A stretch of 64,000 nucleotides of DNA from NCBI GenBank assembly GCA_024229515.1, contig JAAESI010000225.1, positions 1 to 64,000 on the forward strand, in the 5' to 3' direction. Shown in pieces: positions 46,635 through 57,100 of the stretch. The notes under the pieces were generated by a model. The model was not told the DNA's origin and made no database searches. It was given only the letters and a program-made list of their open reading frames with translations. The first letter of the stretch is position 1, and each line of letters begins with the position of its first letter. Source of the stretch: Pseudomonadota bacterium (GTDB taxonomy: Bacteria; Myxococcota_A; UBA796; UBA9615). Position numbers and translations under genes: made by a program.

Positions 46635-47019
46635 TCAGGTCGGTCGCGGCGGAGTCGCCGTCCTCGTCTTCAGCGACGAACAGGAAGTAGTACTCGTACG
46701 GGTAGTCGCAGGCCAACGGCGTGGCGTTGGACTCCACTGCCAGCGCCCACTGCCCCTCGGCCTGGTACTCGAGGTCGAACTCGACCCCCAACTCGGTGAG
46801 GATGATCTGGTCGTTCTCGTCGTACTCGACCCACGCGGGACGCACGTAGACCGAGGTGACCGCGCGGGGGCCGCGGTCGTGCTGCACGTCGGCCCACAGG
46901 TCGAAGAAGAGGAGGTCGTCCTCGCACCACGCGTCGACCCCGTTGAAGGACGGGTAGTCCCGCGGTTGGCATCCGGTGGCGACCAGAAGAAGCAGGAGGA
47001 GGAGCACGAAGCGGCGCAT
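46627..47019 (-). CDS. small lipoprotein of unknown function
   Basis: 130 residues with a signal ending LLVATGC and QPRDYPSF following. The rest is a beta-rich acidic domain with one Cys pair (DAWCEDD, LACDYPY), probably disulfide-bonded. ATG 47019 is used because it begins the signal peptide. The 3' end overlaps the GGDEF-EAL gene by 8 bp. No family is recognised. Confidence 0.75.
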   Translation of the reverse strand: MRRFVLLLLLLLVATGCQPRDYPSFNGVDAWCEDDLLFFDLWADVQHDRGPRAVTSVYVRPAWVEYDENDQIILTELGVEFDLEYQAEGQWALAVESNATPLACDYPYEYYFLFVAEDEDGDSAATDLIN

Positions 47020-47059
47020 CGCTCGGAGCATGCGTCGGCAAGGGGGCGCCCGCAAGGGC

Positions 47060-48487
47060 ATGATCCGAACGGTGACGGACTGGAGTGAGCGACGCGGGCT
47101 GCTGCTCGTGCTGGGGGTGACAGCGGCGGCGTTCGCCCTATCGCTGGGCTTCGGCTGGGTCTACGACGACTTCCCCGTCATCGTCGAGAACGAGTCGCTG
47201 GTGGCGCCGGGGGCGCTCGGGCGGGCTTTCACCACCAACGTCTGGGCGTTCGCCCCGGAACTGGCCGAGCCGCGCTACTACCGGCCGCTGTTCACCGTCT
47301 GGATCATCCTCAACCGGTTGGCCTTCGGCACCGAGCCAGCGGCCTGGCACGCGACGACGGTGGCGCTGCACATGGGCGCGGTGGCGGTGTTGTGGCACCT
47401 CCTGCGGAAGGTCACGGGCTCCGCCTTCGCGGCCACCACGGGTGCGCTGCTGTTCGCGATCCACCCGACCCGGGCCGAATCGGTGGGCTGGGTCTGCGGA
47501 CTCACCGACCCGATGGCCGCGCTGGTCGGTTTCGGTGCCGTGCTGGCCCACGTCCACGACCGCAAGGCGGCCGCCGCCGGACTCTTCGCGATGGCGCTGC
47601 TGACCAAGGAGACCGCCATCCTGTTCGGTGCGTTCCCCGTGCTGATCGCCTGGGAGCAGCGCCGCTGGCGGGACGGCTGGAAGGTCGGGATCTCGTGGGC
47701 CGTGATCGCCGCCGCCTACCTCGGCATCCGCCACGCCGTCATCGGGCAGGTCGCCCCCACGCTGCAGTCGGGCGCCGGCGTGGCGGTCGTGATCGACCTG
47801 GTCGGCGCCTACACCCAGCACCTGTTGGTGCCGTGGCGGCAGGCCATCACCTACCCGCTCCCCCCCGCCGCCGGGTGGGCCCTCGCGGGGGTCGCGATCT
47901 TCGCCGCCGGTTCACTCACCGCGGGACCCGCCCGGGTGTGGTTCTGGATGGGGGGGCTCTTCCTGCTGCCGGTGCTGAACGTCTCGGTGCTGCAGCCCGA
48001 CATGATGATGCAGGACCGGTACCTCTACCTGCCGTCGGCGTGCTGGTACGGAGCGCTGGGGTGGGGCGCGGCGCAGGCCTGGGGCCGTCGTCCCGGGCCC
48101 GCGGTGCCGGCGGTGGTGGGTGCAGTCGCAGTGGCGTACGTCGCAGGGCTGAGCGTCAACCTCCCGCATTGGGCGGACAACCGGTCGGTGTGGGAGCGCG
48201 CCATCGAGGTGCACCCCACCCACGCCCGGTCCTGGTTCAACCTCGGGGTCGACTACGAGAACGCGGGCGATCTCCGCCTCGCCGAGGCGCACTACCAGCG
48301 GGCGGTGGAGCTGCAGCCCCGTCGTGCGATCTTCCACTTCCGTCTGGCGTTCATGTACGCCGAGCGGCAGCAACTGGAGCTGGCCCGGGACCACTTCGTG
48401 CGCGCGTCGGAGCTACGCCCCGAAGACGCGGCAATGCGCTATGAAGCGGACCGAATCCAGCAGTACCTGCGGGATCGAAAGGAGTAG
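47060..48487 (+). CDS. polytopic membrane protein with C-terminal TPR repeats
   Basis: 475 residues. About ten membrane segments form the N-terminal ~380 residues. Acidic motifs in the first loop (YDDFPVIVENES) and PRYYRPLF recall GT-C-type mannosyltransferases such as PMT/TMTC. Two TPR units follow (WFNLGVDYENAGDLRLAEAHY, FHFRLAFMYAERQQLELARDHF). A protein O-glycosyltransferase of the outer face is plausible but unproven. ATG 47060 is used, since an upstream start would add a basic, low-quality extension. It is followed after 2 bp by a methyltransferase gene. Confidence 0.85.
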   Translation: MIRTVTDWSERRGLLLVLGVTAAAFALSLGFGWVYDDFPVIVENESLVAPGALGRAFTTNVWAFAPELAEPRYYRPLFTVWIILNRLAFGTEPAAWHATTVALHMGAVAVLWHLLRKVTGSAFAATTGALLFAIHPTRAESVGWVCGLTDPMAALVGFGAVLAHVHDRKAAAAGLFAMALLTKETAILFGAFPVLIAWEQRRWRDGWKVGISWAVIAAAYLGIRHAVIGQVAPTLQSGAGVAVVIDLVGAYTQHLLVPWRQAITYPLPPAAGWALAGVAIFAAGSLTAGPARVWFWMGGLFLLPVLNVSVLQPDMMMQDRYLYLPSACWYGALGWGAAQAWGRRPGPAVPAVVGAVAVAYVAGLSVNLPHWADNRSVWERAIEVHPTHARSWFNLGVDYENAGDLRLAEAHYQRAVELQPRRAIFHFRLAFMYAERQQLELARDHFVRASELRPEDAAMRYEADRIQQYLRDRKE

Positions 48488-48489
48488 CA

Positions 48490-49239
48490 GTGGACGCCGC
48501 CGAACAGGAGCGGATGAAGCGCATGGAGGAGGAGTATTGGTGGCACGTAGGTCGCCGGTACATCATCCGCCGCTTCATGGAGCACTACCTGGGCCCCCAC
48601 GGCTCCCTGAAGATCCTGGACGTAGGCTGCGGCACCGGCCGCAACCTGGAGCTGCTGGCCCAGTTCGGCGAGGCGATCGGCGCGGAGCCGCCGGGCCCGG
48701 GGCTGGACCAGGTCCGGGCCATGGGGATCGGCGAGGACACCATCGTCGCCGGCACCGCCACCGAGCTTCCGTTCGAGGACAACTCCTTCGATCTCGTGAC
48801 CGCGTTTGACGTGCTCGAGCACCTGGACGACGACAGCGAGGGCCTCAAGGAGATCCACCGGGTGCTGCGCCCGGCCGGGCACTTCCTCCTGACGGTGCCC
48901 GCGTACCGCTTCCTGTGGAGCGTGCACGACGAGGCGCTGGGGCACCGGCGTCGGTACGTCGCCAGCGAGATCCACTCGCTCCTGAACGGCAACGGGTTCG
49001 TGTCGATCCGCCGCAGCTACGCCATCAGCTTCGCCTTGCCGGCGATCATGAGCTTCCGCATCGCCCAGGGGTTGGTGCCGAGCCTCTCCGAACAGGGTGC
49101 CTCGTACGTCGAGGTGCCGGAACGAACCAACCGGTTCCTGACCAACCTCCTCAAGCTCGAAGGTCGGCTCATGGGCGCGATCGATCTGCCGTTTGGTGCA
49201 TCGATCATCGCGCTCGCACGTCGGCACGACGATGGCTAG
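48490..49239 (+). CDS. class I SAM-dependent methyltransferase
   Basis: 249 residues. The N-terminal EEEYWWHVGRR motif precedes the Rossmann core: LDVGCGTGRN (motif I), LPFEDNSFDLV (motif III region) and FDVLEHLDDD (motif IV region). Its N-terminal sequence is common in methyltransferases that modify surface glycans or lipids, fitting the adjacent glycosyltransferase-like membrane protein. The methyl acceptor is unknown. The start is GTG 48490. Confidence 0.9.
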   Translation: MDAAEQERMKRMEEEYWWHVGRRYIIRRFMEHYLGPHGSLKILDVGCGTGRNLELLAQFGEAIGAEPPGPGLDQVRAMGIGEDTIVAGTATELPFEDNSFDLVTAFDVLEHLDDDSEGLKEIHRVLRPAGHFLLTVPAYRFLWSVHDEALGHRRRYVASEIHSLLNGNGFVSIRRSYAISFALPAIMSFRIAQGLVPSLSEQGASYVEVPERTNRFLTNLLKLEGRLMGAIDLPFGASIIALARRHDDG

Positions 49240-49248
49240 GATTCGCGC

Positions 49249-49578
49249 ATGACCGACTCTGATCCCAAGTTCCAGTGCAACAAGTGCGGCAAGACGCCGG
49301 ACGACGGCCGCTACCCGTTCGAGACCCTGCCCGCCGCCAACGACTACTGGAAGCGCATCTCCGCCGTCGCCTGCGGCCCCTGCTGGGACGAATGGAAGGA
49401 GATGGAGGTCAAGGTCATCAACGAGTACCGCCTGAACCTCCTCGAGCGGGACCACCGCAAGATGCTGAAGAAGTTCATGCACGACTTCCTGAACATCGAC
49501 GGTACGCGGGAGGCCGGGGCTGCCCCGGAATCCCCCGACGCCGTCGCTGCTTCCTGGACGCCGGAGAACGCTGGCTAG
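49249..49578 (+). CDS. Fe(2+)-trafficking protein with N-terminal zinc-like CxxC
   Basis: 109 residues. The central and C-terminal part (WDEWKEMEVKVINEYRLNLLERDHRKML...FMHDFL) matches the YggX/Fe(2+)-trafficking family (PF04362). The N-terminus has FQCNKCGKTP and ACGPCW, a CxxC pair that could bind zinc or iron and is not in the E. coli protein as I recall it. It is cytosolic and probably protects iron-sulfur clusters. The C-terminal ~25 residues are disordered. Confidence 0.85.
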   Translation: MTDSDPKFQCNKCGKTPDDGRYPFETLPAANDYWKRISAVACGPCWDEWKEMEVKVINEYRLNLLERDHRKMLKKFMHDFLNIDGTREAGAAPESPDAVAASWTPENAG

Positions 49579-49579
49579 C

Positions 49580-51455
49580 CTGCTCCCCGCTCAGCCGCCC
49601 GACATCGGCGGAGCACCGTCGCACGTCCTCGAGTTGAGGACCCCGGCAACAGTGCGCGAAGCCTGGGCGGTGCTGTCGGACACCCAGCGCGTCAACCGCG
49701 CCGGCGGGCTTCTGCCCTTCGAATACACCGACCATCCCCAGCCCGACGGCACGTCGCGGCGCACCTTCCGCACGAAGATCAAGCACCTCCAGGCCGAGGG
49801 CGAAGAGTTCACGGCCACGTGGGAGTCGCCGCGGATGTTCGACATCCGGCGGACCTACACCAAGGGGCCGTCCTTGTCGGCGCTCCCTCCGGGTGGAGAT
49901 CGGGGCCGACGGCGACGGCTCCGTCGTGCGTTCGCAGTTCTGGATGGTGCCGCGGGGCATCACCGGGAAGATCTTCATCTGGGGGTTCGGCCGCGAGGTG
50001 CTGCCGCCGATGCGGAAGTACCTGGAGAAACGGCGGGCGGGCACGGCGGGATCGGACACCCTCCAGGAGATCCCCGCGGCCGAACTGTCGCCCGTCGACG
50101 CACCGACTCCGTCGGCCGCGCAGATCGGCAAGGTCGACGCCCTCGTGAACCGGGCGAAGTCGATGTTCGACACCCCGATCCTGGATTCCATCGGCCGACT
50201 GGTGCTGACCGCGCCGGACGACGTGGTCGAGCGAATCCGCCCCCACACGCTGGCCCGGGCGTGGGAGACGGGGAAGCGGCAGACGGTCGATGCCTGCCTC
50301 GCGGCGACGTCGGTGGGGCTGCTGCGGCTCCGCTGGGACGTGATCTGCCCTCATTGCCGCGGCGACAAGAGCAGCTTCGCGGCGCTCCAGGAGGTGCAGT
50401 CCGACGGCTGGTGCGGCTCCTGCAACCTCAACTTCGAGGTCGATCTCGACAAGGTCCTGGAGGTGGTGTTCGAGCCCCACCCCGACCTGCGGAAGCTGAA
50501 GCGGAGCAACTACTGCCAGGCCGGCCCCGGGACCACGCCGCACGTGCTCTACCAAAAGCTCCTGGGGCCCGGCGAAGACTGGGCCCCCCAGGTGGACGTG
50601 GAGCCGGGCCGCTACCGCGTCCGCATCTCGGGCACTCCGGACGTCTGCTGGTTGCGCGTGGACGCCGAGGCCGAGCCGATGCGGGAGCTCCCCCGGGTGG
50701 TGGTGAGCGACGACGGGATCGCGGGCGACGACCCGGTGCTCCCCGTCGGCCAACCGACGCCGGTCACCGTGATGAATCAGAGCCAACGGGAGGTGCTCGC
50801 CATCATCGAGGACGCGCGGTGGGCCGGGGATGCGCTGGCGGGCTGCGAGTTCGTGGCGGACCAACGCTTCCGGGACCTGTTCTCGGACCAGATGCTGACC
50901 GGCGGGATCGCGCTCGGGGTCGAGAGCGCCACGATCCTGTTCACCGACCTGGTCGGCAGCACGGCGATGTACGCCGAGCTGGGGGACGCCCGTGCGTTCC
51001 GCCTGGTGTGGAACCACTTCGAGATCCTGACCGACATCGTGCGGGACGGCGCCGGCGCAACGGTCAAGACGATCGGCGACGCGGTGATGGCCGCGTTCGT
51101 GCACCCCGACGACGCGCTGCGGGCCGCCCACGAGCTGCACGCGCGGCTGGCGGAGCACCTCATCGAGAAGGGGCACGACTACCCCGCGAAGCTGAAGATC
51201 GGGCTGCACGAGGGGCCCTGCATCGTCGTCACCATGAACGACCGGCTCGACTACTTCGGGCAGACGGTGAACACCGCCGCGCGGGTCGAGAGCTGCAGCG
51301 AAGGCGAGGACATCGTCGTCAGCCAGGCGCTGGCTGCGCAGACGGAGGCGTGCGAAGTGATCCGGGATCTGGAGTGGTTCCCCGAGCACTTCGAGCGGCA
51401 GCTCAAGGGGTTGGAGCAGCCGCTGGCGATGCTCCGCTTCAAACGGTTCGACTAG
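49580..51455 (+). pseudogene. class III nucleotide cyclase with SRPBCC/DUF5939 N-terminal domain, frameshifted
   Basis: Repaired length is about 623 residues from a tentative CTG 49580 (TTG 49634 is the alternative). The N-terminal SRPBCC-like (DUF5939) domain (LSDTQRVNRAGGLLPF) is followed by a zinc-ribbon-like segment (CPHCRGDKSSF...WCGSCNL) and the cyclase catalytic domain, with metal residues in ILFTDLVGST and GDAVMAAFV. The frame changes around 49885 within a tandem CTCC-CTCC (49883-49890). Removing one unit gives LSALRVEIGADGDG and a continuous frame. Without repair, translation through the first segment stops at 51511 in the wrong frame. GTG 49893 could restart in the correct frame but would lose the N-terminal domain. 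It overlaps the HAD gene tail to tail by 4 bp. Confidence 0.82.
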
Positions 51456-52162
51456 AGCCGGAAGTCCGGGATGTGCACGATCTCGGGGTGCGGCTCGGGG
51501 GCCGTCGGTGAGTGCACGGTGTCCAGGAGGAAGTGGACCCCCTCGGGGAACGCTTGCCGCAGAGTGTCGGCGTGGCCGGGCTCGTTCTCGAAGGTCGCCA
51601 CGACGCTGCCGCCGTAGCTGTGGATGTCCGCCACCGCCTGCTTCTTGAAGGCGCCGTCGGGCATCTCGAAGGTGGGCTTGAGGTGCAGCACGGTGCGGCC
51701 GCGGAAGAGCGGGAAGCCCTGCTTCACCAACGCCGTGGTGGTGCCCAGCGCCATGCCGCTGATGTGGCGGCCGGTCAGGTAGTAGATCAGCGCGCCGGCC
51801 TCGTGGCAGGCCTGGGCGAACTCCGGGGCGCCGGGGGTGGGCTGGTCGTGCTCGCAGTAGTCGTCGGTGAAGAACCGCTCGGCCCAGAAGGCCCGGAGCT
51901 CGGTCTTGAGGCCGTCCGTCAGCAAGCCGCGCTGGGACAGCGGATGGTCGACCATGTAGCCGAGGTCGGCGACGGTGAGGCTGGCCGCGAACTCGGGGAG
52001 GTCGGGGTAGCGCCCGCAGCCGTACTCGGCGAAATCCTGGAGGATGCGCAGGTTGCGGCTGCGCGCCAGGAAGAGGGTCGAGTCCAGATCGAACACGACG
52101 ATCGGCAGATCGGTCGCGCTCCCGATCGCATCCAGCACTCCTTGCAGGTCCCGTGTCGCCAT
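51452..52162 (-). CDS. HAD-superfamily hydrolase
   Basis: 236 residues. Motif I is VFDLDSTLF (Asp25 nucleophile, Asp27) and motif II is YYLTGRH. Downstream acidic residues in FENEPGHAD complete the active site. The cap is short. A phosphatase acting on a small phosphometabolite is likely. ATG 52162 is chosen because no conserved sequence lies upstream. It is divergent from the antiporter gene across 87 bp, in which I see only a ribosome site for the latter. Confidence 0.88.
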   Translation of the reverse strand: MATRDLQGVLDAIGSATDLPIVVFDLDSTLFLARSRNLRILQDFAEYGCGRYPDLPEFAASLTVADLGYMVDHPLSQRGLLTDGLKTELRAFWAERFFTDDYCEHDQPTPGAPEFAQACHEAGALIYYLTGRHISGMALGTTTALVKQGFPLFRGRTVLHLKPTFEMPDGAFKKQAVADIHSYGGSVVATFENEPGHADTLRQAFPEGVHFLLDTVHSPTAPEPHPEIVHIPDFRL

Positions 52163-52249
52163 GTCGCGGGGGGGTAACACGGGGGGGACAGACGCTGCAA
52201 GACGGTCCTGGGGAACTGGTGTAGGGTCGGCGGCCTTCGGAGGAGCCCC

Positions 52250-53848
52250 ATGTCGACCCTGCTTCGTGTTCTGCCCGCCTCGTTCGTCTTGCTGTTGCCG
52301 TCCCTCGCGTTGGCCGCGGAGGAGGAGGCGAAGAAGTCTCCCCTGATGCTTTCGCTGGAGGCGTTCCTCCCGATCGGCATCCTCCTGGCGGTGATCGCGT
52401 TCGTGATCTCGCGCCTTCCCCGCGTCGAGGACGTCACGCACACGGACGAGTACCGCAAACGCCGGGTCATGAACTGGCTCCCGCTGGGGCTGACGTACGC
52501 GTTCCTGTACATGGGCCGCTACAACCTGACGGTCAGCAAGAGCGAGTTCGCCGACCTCAACCTGATGAACAACGCCGACTTCGGCACGATCTTCGGCATC
52601 GGCACGCTGGTGTACGGCGTCGCGTTCATCATCAACGGGCCGATCACGGACCGGAAGGGCGGCAAGTTCGCCATCCTCCTGGGAGCCGCCGGCGCGTTCG
52701 TGGCCAACCTGTTGATGGGCCTGGTCGCCTACGAAGTCGTCTCCTCGGGCGGCGAGATGGGGACCATCTCGAACACCGTCAACACGATCGCAGCGCCCAT
52801 CTTCGGCGCGTTCTCGTGGTTCCGCGGCCTCTTCGGCCTCGAGTCCGCCTCCACCGACACCTCCGTGCTGCTGCCGGCGCTGTCGCTGCTGTACGCGATG
52901 AACATGTACTTCCAGAGCTTCGGCGCGGTGGCCATCGTGAAGGTCAACGCCCCCTGGTTCCACGTGCGCGAGCGCGGCGTGTTCGGGGCCATCTTCGGCA
53001 TCCTCATCAGCCTCGGCGTCTACTTCGCCTACGACTGGAACGGCCTCATCCTCAAGATCTGGGACGGCCAGGCACACCTGGTGTTCCTCGTCCCCGCAGG
53101 GCTGCTCGCCATCATGGGGATCACCGTCTCCTTCATGGTCAAGAACACGCCCGGCGAGGCGGGGCTGAGCAACTTCGAGACCGGCGACGCGACCTCCGGC
53201 GATACGGGCAAGCCCGACCCGGCCATCCAGGTCTTCAAGATGATGCTCACCAACCCGGTGATCATGACCATCGCGGCCATCGAGTTCTGCTCCGGCTTCC
53301 TACGTCAGGCGATCATGCAGTGGGGCAAGATCTTCGCGAAGCAGGTCGGCTGGTACGACAGCTTCGTCTTCGACAACTGGGGCGTGCTGCTGTGCGTCGC
53401 CGGCATCCTCGGCGGCGTCTTCGCCGGCTCCATCTCCGACCACGTCTTCAACAGCCGACGCGGCCCCGTCGCGGCTGTGCTCTACGGCGGGCTGATCGGT
53501 GGCGCGGTGCTGATGTGGTTGGTCTTGGACCAGCAGTGGGTGCTGTGGCTGCTCATCGTGATGTCGATCTTCGTGATCGGCGTGCACGGCATGCTCAGCG
53601 GCACGGCGTCGATGGACTTCGGAGGGGCCAAGAACGCCGGCATCGCCGTCGGCATCATCGACGGCTTCGTCTACCTGGGCACGGCGATCATGTCCTTCTG
53701 GTACGCGTGGCGCATCCCCAAGGAGGCGCCGAACACCAGCGACTGGGTCGAGTGGCCGCTCTGGATGATCCCCATCGCGGTGCTCGGGTTCGTGCTCGCC
53801 ACCCGGGTCTGGCACGCCAAACCCAAGGGCAGCAGCGGCGGTCACTAG
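52250..53848 (+). CDS. MFS transporter of the GlpT/UhpT (organophosphate:phosphate antiporter) type
   Basis: 532 residues with about 12 membrane segments plus an N-terminal hydrophobic segment resembling a signal peptide (ALAAEEEAKK). GPITDRKGGK is the MFS loop-2/3 motif (DRxGGK) and YMGRYNL with the following SEFADL is typical of the GlpT/UhpT branch. An ~80-residue insertion splits the first half (FSWFRGLFGLESAS). The substrate is probably a phosphorylated sugar or glycerol 3-phosphate. A clear GGAGGAG ribosome site precedes ATG 52250. Confidence 0.88.
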   Translation: MSTLLRVLPASFVLLLPSLALAAEEEAKKSPLMLSLEAFLPIGILLAVIAFVISRLPRVEDVTHTDEYRKRRVMNWLPLGLTYAFLYMGRYNLTVSKSEFADLNLMNNADFGTIFGIGTLVYGVAFIINGPITDRKGGKFAILLGAAGAFVANLLMGLVAYEVVSSGGEMGTISNTVNTIAAPIFGAFSWFRGLFGLESASTDTSVLLPALSLLYAMNMYFQSFGAVAIVKVNAPWFHVRERGVFGAIFGILISLGVYFAYDWNGLILKIWDGQAHLVFLVPAGLLAIMGITVSFMVKNTPGEAGLSNFETGDATSGDTGKPDPAIQVFKMMLTNPVIMTIAAIEFCSGFLRQAIMQWGKIFAKQVGWYDSFVFDNWGVLLCVAGILGGVFAGSISDHVFNSRRGPVAAVLYGGLIGGAVLMWLVLDQQWVLWLLIVMSIFVIGVHGMLSGTASMDFGGAKNAGIAVGIIDGFVYLGTAIMSFWYAWRIPKEAPNTSDWVEWPLWMIPIAVLGFVLATRVWHAKPKGSSGGH

Positions 53849-53866
53849 GACCGCCGGTCGGTCTCG

Positions 53867-54133
53867 CTAGGCGACGACCTTCAGTTCGGCGATCGCGGTC
53901 TCCGCGAACATGATCCACTCGTTGGGATCCTTCTGCTCCTTGCCGCAGAAGCCGGTCTCGAACATCGCGGCGATGAGATCGCTGACGTCCTCGTGCGCCT
54001 TCACACCCTTGAGGGCCTCTTCGAGGCGCTTGGCTGCGTTGGTCGTGTGGGAGATGTAGTCGTTGGGGTTGTGACGCTTGGCGTCGCAGAAACCCGCTTC
54101 GAGCATGGCCTGAACGATGATCTTGGATCGCAT
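53867..54133 (-). CDS. 88-residue protein with an internal duplication
   Basis: Two homologous ~28-residue units occur, AGFCDAKRHNPNDYISH near the N-terminus and TGFCGKEQKDPNEWIMF near the C-terminus, each with GFC, xPN and an aromatic. There is no signal peptide. No family is recognised; the repeated Cys suggests metal or disulfide bonding. It faces the antiporter gene tail to tail and lies downstream of the MopE chimera on the same strand. Confidence 0.75.
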   Translation of the reverse strand: MRSKIIVQAMLEAGFCDAKRHNPNDYISHTTNAAKRLEEALKGVKAHEDVSDLIAAMFETGFCGKEQKDPNEWIMFAETAIAELKVVA

Positions 54134-54144
54134 GGCCGAAGACT

Positions 54145-57100
54145 CTATCGACGGCGGCGGAGCAACGCTAGGAGCGGGACCAGGAATGCGACCACGGTGG
54201 GGCCCCCTCCATCGACCGCAGAACAGCTGCATCCCCACCCCGGTTCGCCCGGTTCAGCGCCGTCGCAGTCGTTGTCCAGGCCGTCCCCGGGCACGTCCTC
54301 GGCGCCGGGGAACACGCCCGGGTGGTGGTCGTTGCAGTCGCCTGCGCAGGCGGTGAACCCGTCGCGGTCGTCGTCGAAGCCGTTGTCGATCGCGCCGTCG
54401 CAGTCGTTGTCCAGCCCGTCGCACTGCTCGACCTCGCCCAACCCGACGGCGGGGTCGGCGTCGTCGCAGTCCCAGCAGCCCCAGACCCCGTCCTCGTCGG
54501 CGTCGGACTCCTCGGCCGGGACTTCGCCGTCGCAGTCGTTGTCCAGGCCGTCGCAGACCTCCTCGGCGCCGGGGTGGCGGGCCGCGAGGGCGTCGTCGCA
54601 ATCGCCGTCCCCGCAGGCGGTGAAGCCATCGCCGTCGCCGTCGAGTTCGTCGTCGGGGAGGGCGCCGTCGCAGTCGTTGTCCAGCCCGTCGCATTGCTCG
54701 TCGGCGCCGGGGTAGCGCGTGGGGTCGCCGTCGTCGCAGTCCAGCAGCGCAACGGTGCCATCCCCGTCGACGTCGGTGAGGGGGGCTGATTCGATGAGGA
54801 AGAAGCCAGCCGAGCCGCCCCGATCGGGCTGGTCGTAGCCGGGCACCGACACCACGACGTCGATGCGGCCGTCGCCGTCGACGTCGCGCCAGGGGAGCAG
54901 CTCCCAGCCGACCTGTTCGCCAGATCGGGCGCCCTGCAGCGTCCACGTCGCGATGTCGCTGATCGTGGCCTCCCCGCCGTCCCAGGGGATGTCGGCCGAC
55001 GCGAGGAAGGAGACCGTGCCGGGGGTGTGGGTGCCGTCGGCGGACTCGGCGCCCGGTGAGCCGATCAGGAGGTCGGGGTAGCGGGTCTCGCCGTCGGTGG
55101 TGGTCCAGAACACCGGGACCACGGCCTGCCCCGCGAAGTCGCCGGCGACGCTGCCGTGGAGCTGCACGGCGGCGGCGTCGGGGAGCTGCAGGCCGGGGGT
55201 GATCGATCCGCCCGGGAACAGAGCGACGACGCCGCGCGCCGAGCCGGCGTTGGGGAGGCCGAGGAGCACGTCGGCGCAGCCGTCGCCAAGGTAGTCGTTG
55301 AGGCCGACGGCCTTGACGCGTGCGGTGGACAGGGGGCCCTCGGTCTCGATGTGGTCCACGCTGAGGATGTCCCCGCCGTCGGGCCAGCCGCCGCCGTCGT
55401 TGACGAGGAAGGTGAGGTTGCTGCCGATGTCGCCGGTCATCACGTCCAGGTCGAGATCGCAGTCGATGTCGATGAGGGCGACGTTGAGGCCCAGCTTCGG
55501 CTTGGCCGGGCCCGACGTGATGCCCGGCTGGTCCTCGGACGTGAAGAAGTCGGCTCCGCCGGGGAAGAAGCGGACGAGGCCGTAGCCGTCGGGGTTGCCC
55601 GCGACGACGTCGTCGATGCCGTCACCGTCGAGGTCGCCGACCGCGAGGGCGGCCCCGAGCAGCTGCGTGGTGTGCAACAGGGAGCGGTCGGTACACTCAG
55701 CCCCCGCGCCAGCCGACGATGAGGCGAAGAAGACGCCGCTGCCGTCCCAGAACTCGGAGTCGCCGGGGGAGCCCGCGGCGAGGTCGTCGGCTCCGTCGTC
55801 GTTGAAGTCGCCCACGGCGACGCGGTATCCGAGCAGGCGGCCGTCGAACGCGCCCCCGCAGACCTCGGTCGAGGCGGTCAGCACGAGCGGGAGTTCGTCG
55901 GTGAGATCGATGCGCGTGACCGCCCCCCGGGTCTGGCTCCCGCGCCACGGGGTCCCGAGGTAGAGCGAGCCGTCCGAGCCGACCGCCATGCCCCCGCCAA
56001 ACCAGGGCGACGCAAGCTGATCGTTGGCTTCCCCGACCGCGATCAGCGGCACATCGTCGAGCCCCACCAGCACCTGCCCCTGGAGCACGAGGGCGACTGC
56101 GGCCAGCAGCCCAACCTGCCAATGACGTTTGCGGCGCGGGAGGACGAGGAGCAGGAGGAACGCGAGCGAGGCGGGGGGGGCGGGGCCCGTGGCGGAGCAG
56201 GTCCAGCCGCCGGGCCAGTCGGAGCTGCCGTTGCAGTCCTCGTCGGCCGGCTCGGGGCCATCCTGGGCGAAGGGATGGACCGTCGGATCGGCGTCGTCGC
56301 AGTCGATCTCCATGTCGATGCAGTTGAGGCTCCCCGGCACGCCGTCGCCGTCGCCGTCGAAGCCGTCGTCGGGGACTCCGTCGCAGTCGTTGTCGATCCC
56401 GTCGCAGACGATCTCGTCGCCCTCGGCGGGCACCCGGTCCGGGTCGGCGTCGTCGCAGTCGCCGTCGCACTCGGTAACCCCGTCGGCGTCGTCGTCCAGC
56501 TCCAGCGGATGGAGCACGTCGTCGCAGTCGTCGTCCAGACCGTTGCAGGCGATCTCGTCGTGGTCCGGCGAACGGAGCGGGTCGGCGTCGTCGCAGTCTG
56601 GGCTGTCGGGATCGCACTCGGTGCGGCCGTCGCCATCGTCGTCGGTCTCATCGGCGGGCACCGCGCCGTCGCAGTCGTCGTCCAGGCCGTTGCAGATCTC
56701 GGGTTGATCGGGGCTGCGGTCCGGGTCGAAGTCGTCGCAGTCGTCTTGTTCGAGGCTTCCGTCGCCGTCGCTGTCGACCCGCTGCTTGTCCCGGTGAACC
56801 ACCCGCAGCGGCGCGCCGTCTTCCCCGCGCGCCCCGTGGGCGTAGCCGAGGCCGTCCAGCAACTGCGTCCCAAGGTCCGCGATGGCGTCCAGGTCTGCGG
56901 GCTCCTCAGCGGTGCGGGACAGCCGCAGGAGCTTGTCCAGGGGCCAGCCCGAGACGAACTCCATGACCAGGTAGAAGCCGTCCTCGAAGCGGTCCAGTTC
57001 GATGATCTGGACGATGTTGGGGTGCTGCAGCTGGGCCGCGACCCGCGCTTCGTCGATCAGACTCTGGAGCGCCTCGGCCTCGTCGTCGGACGGACGGACG

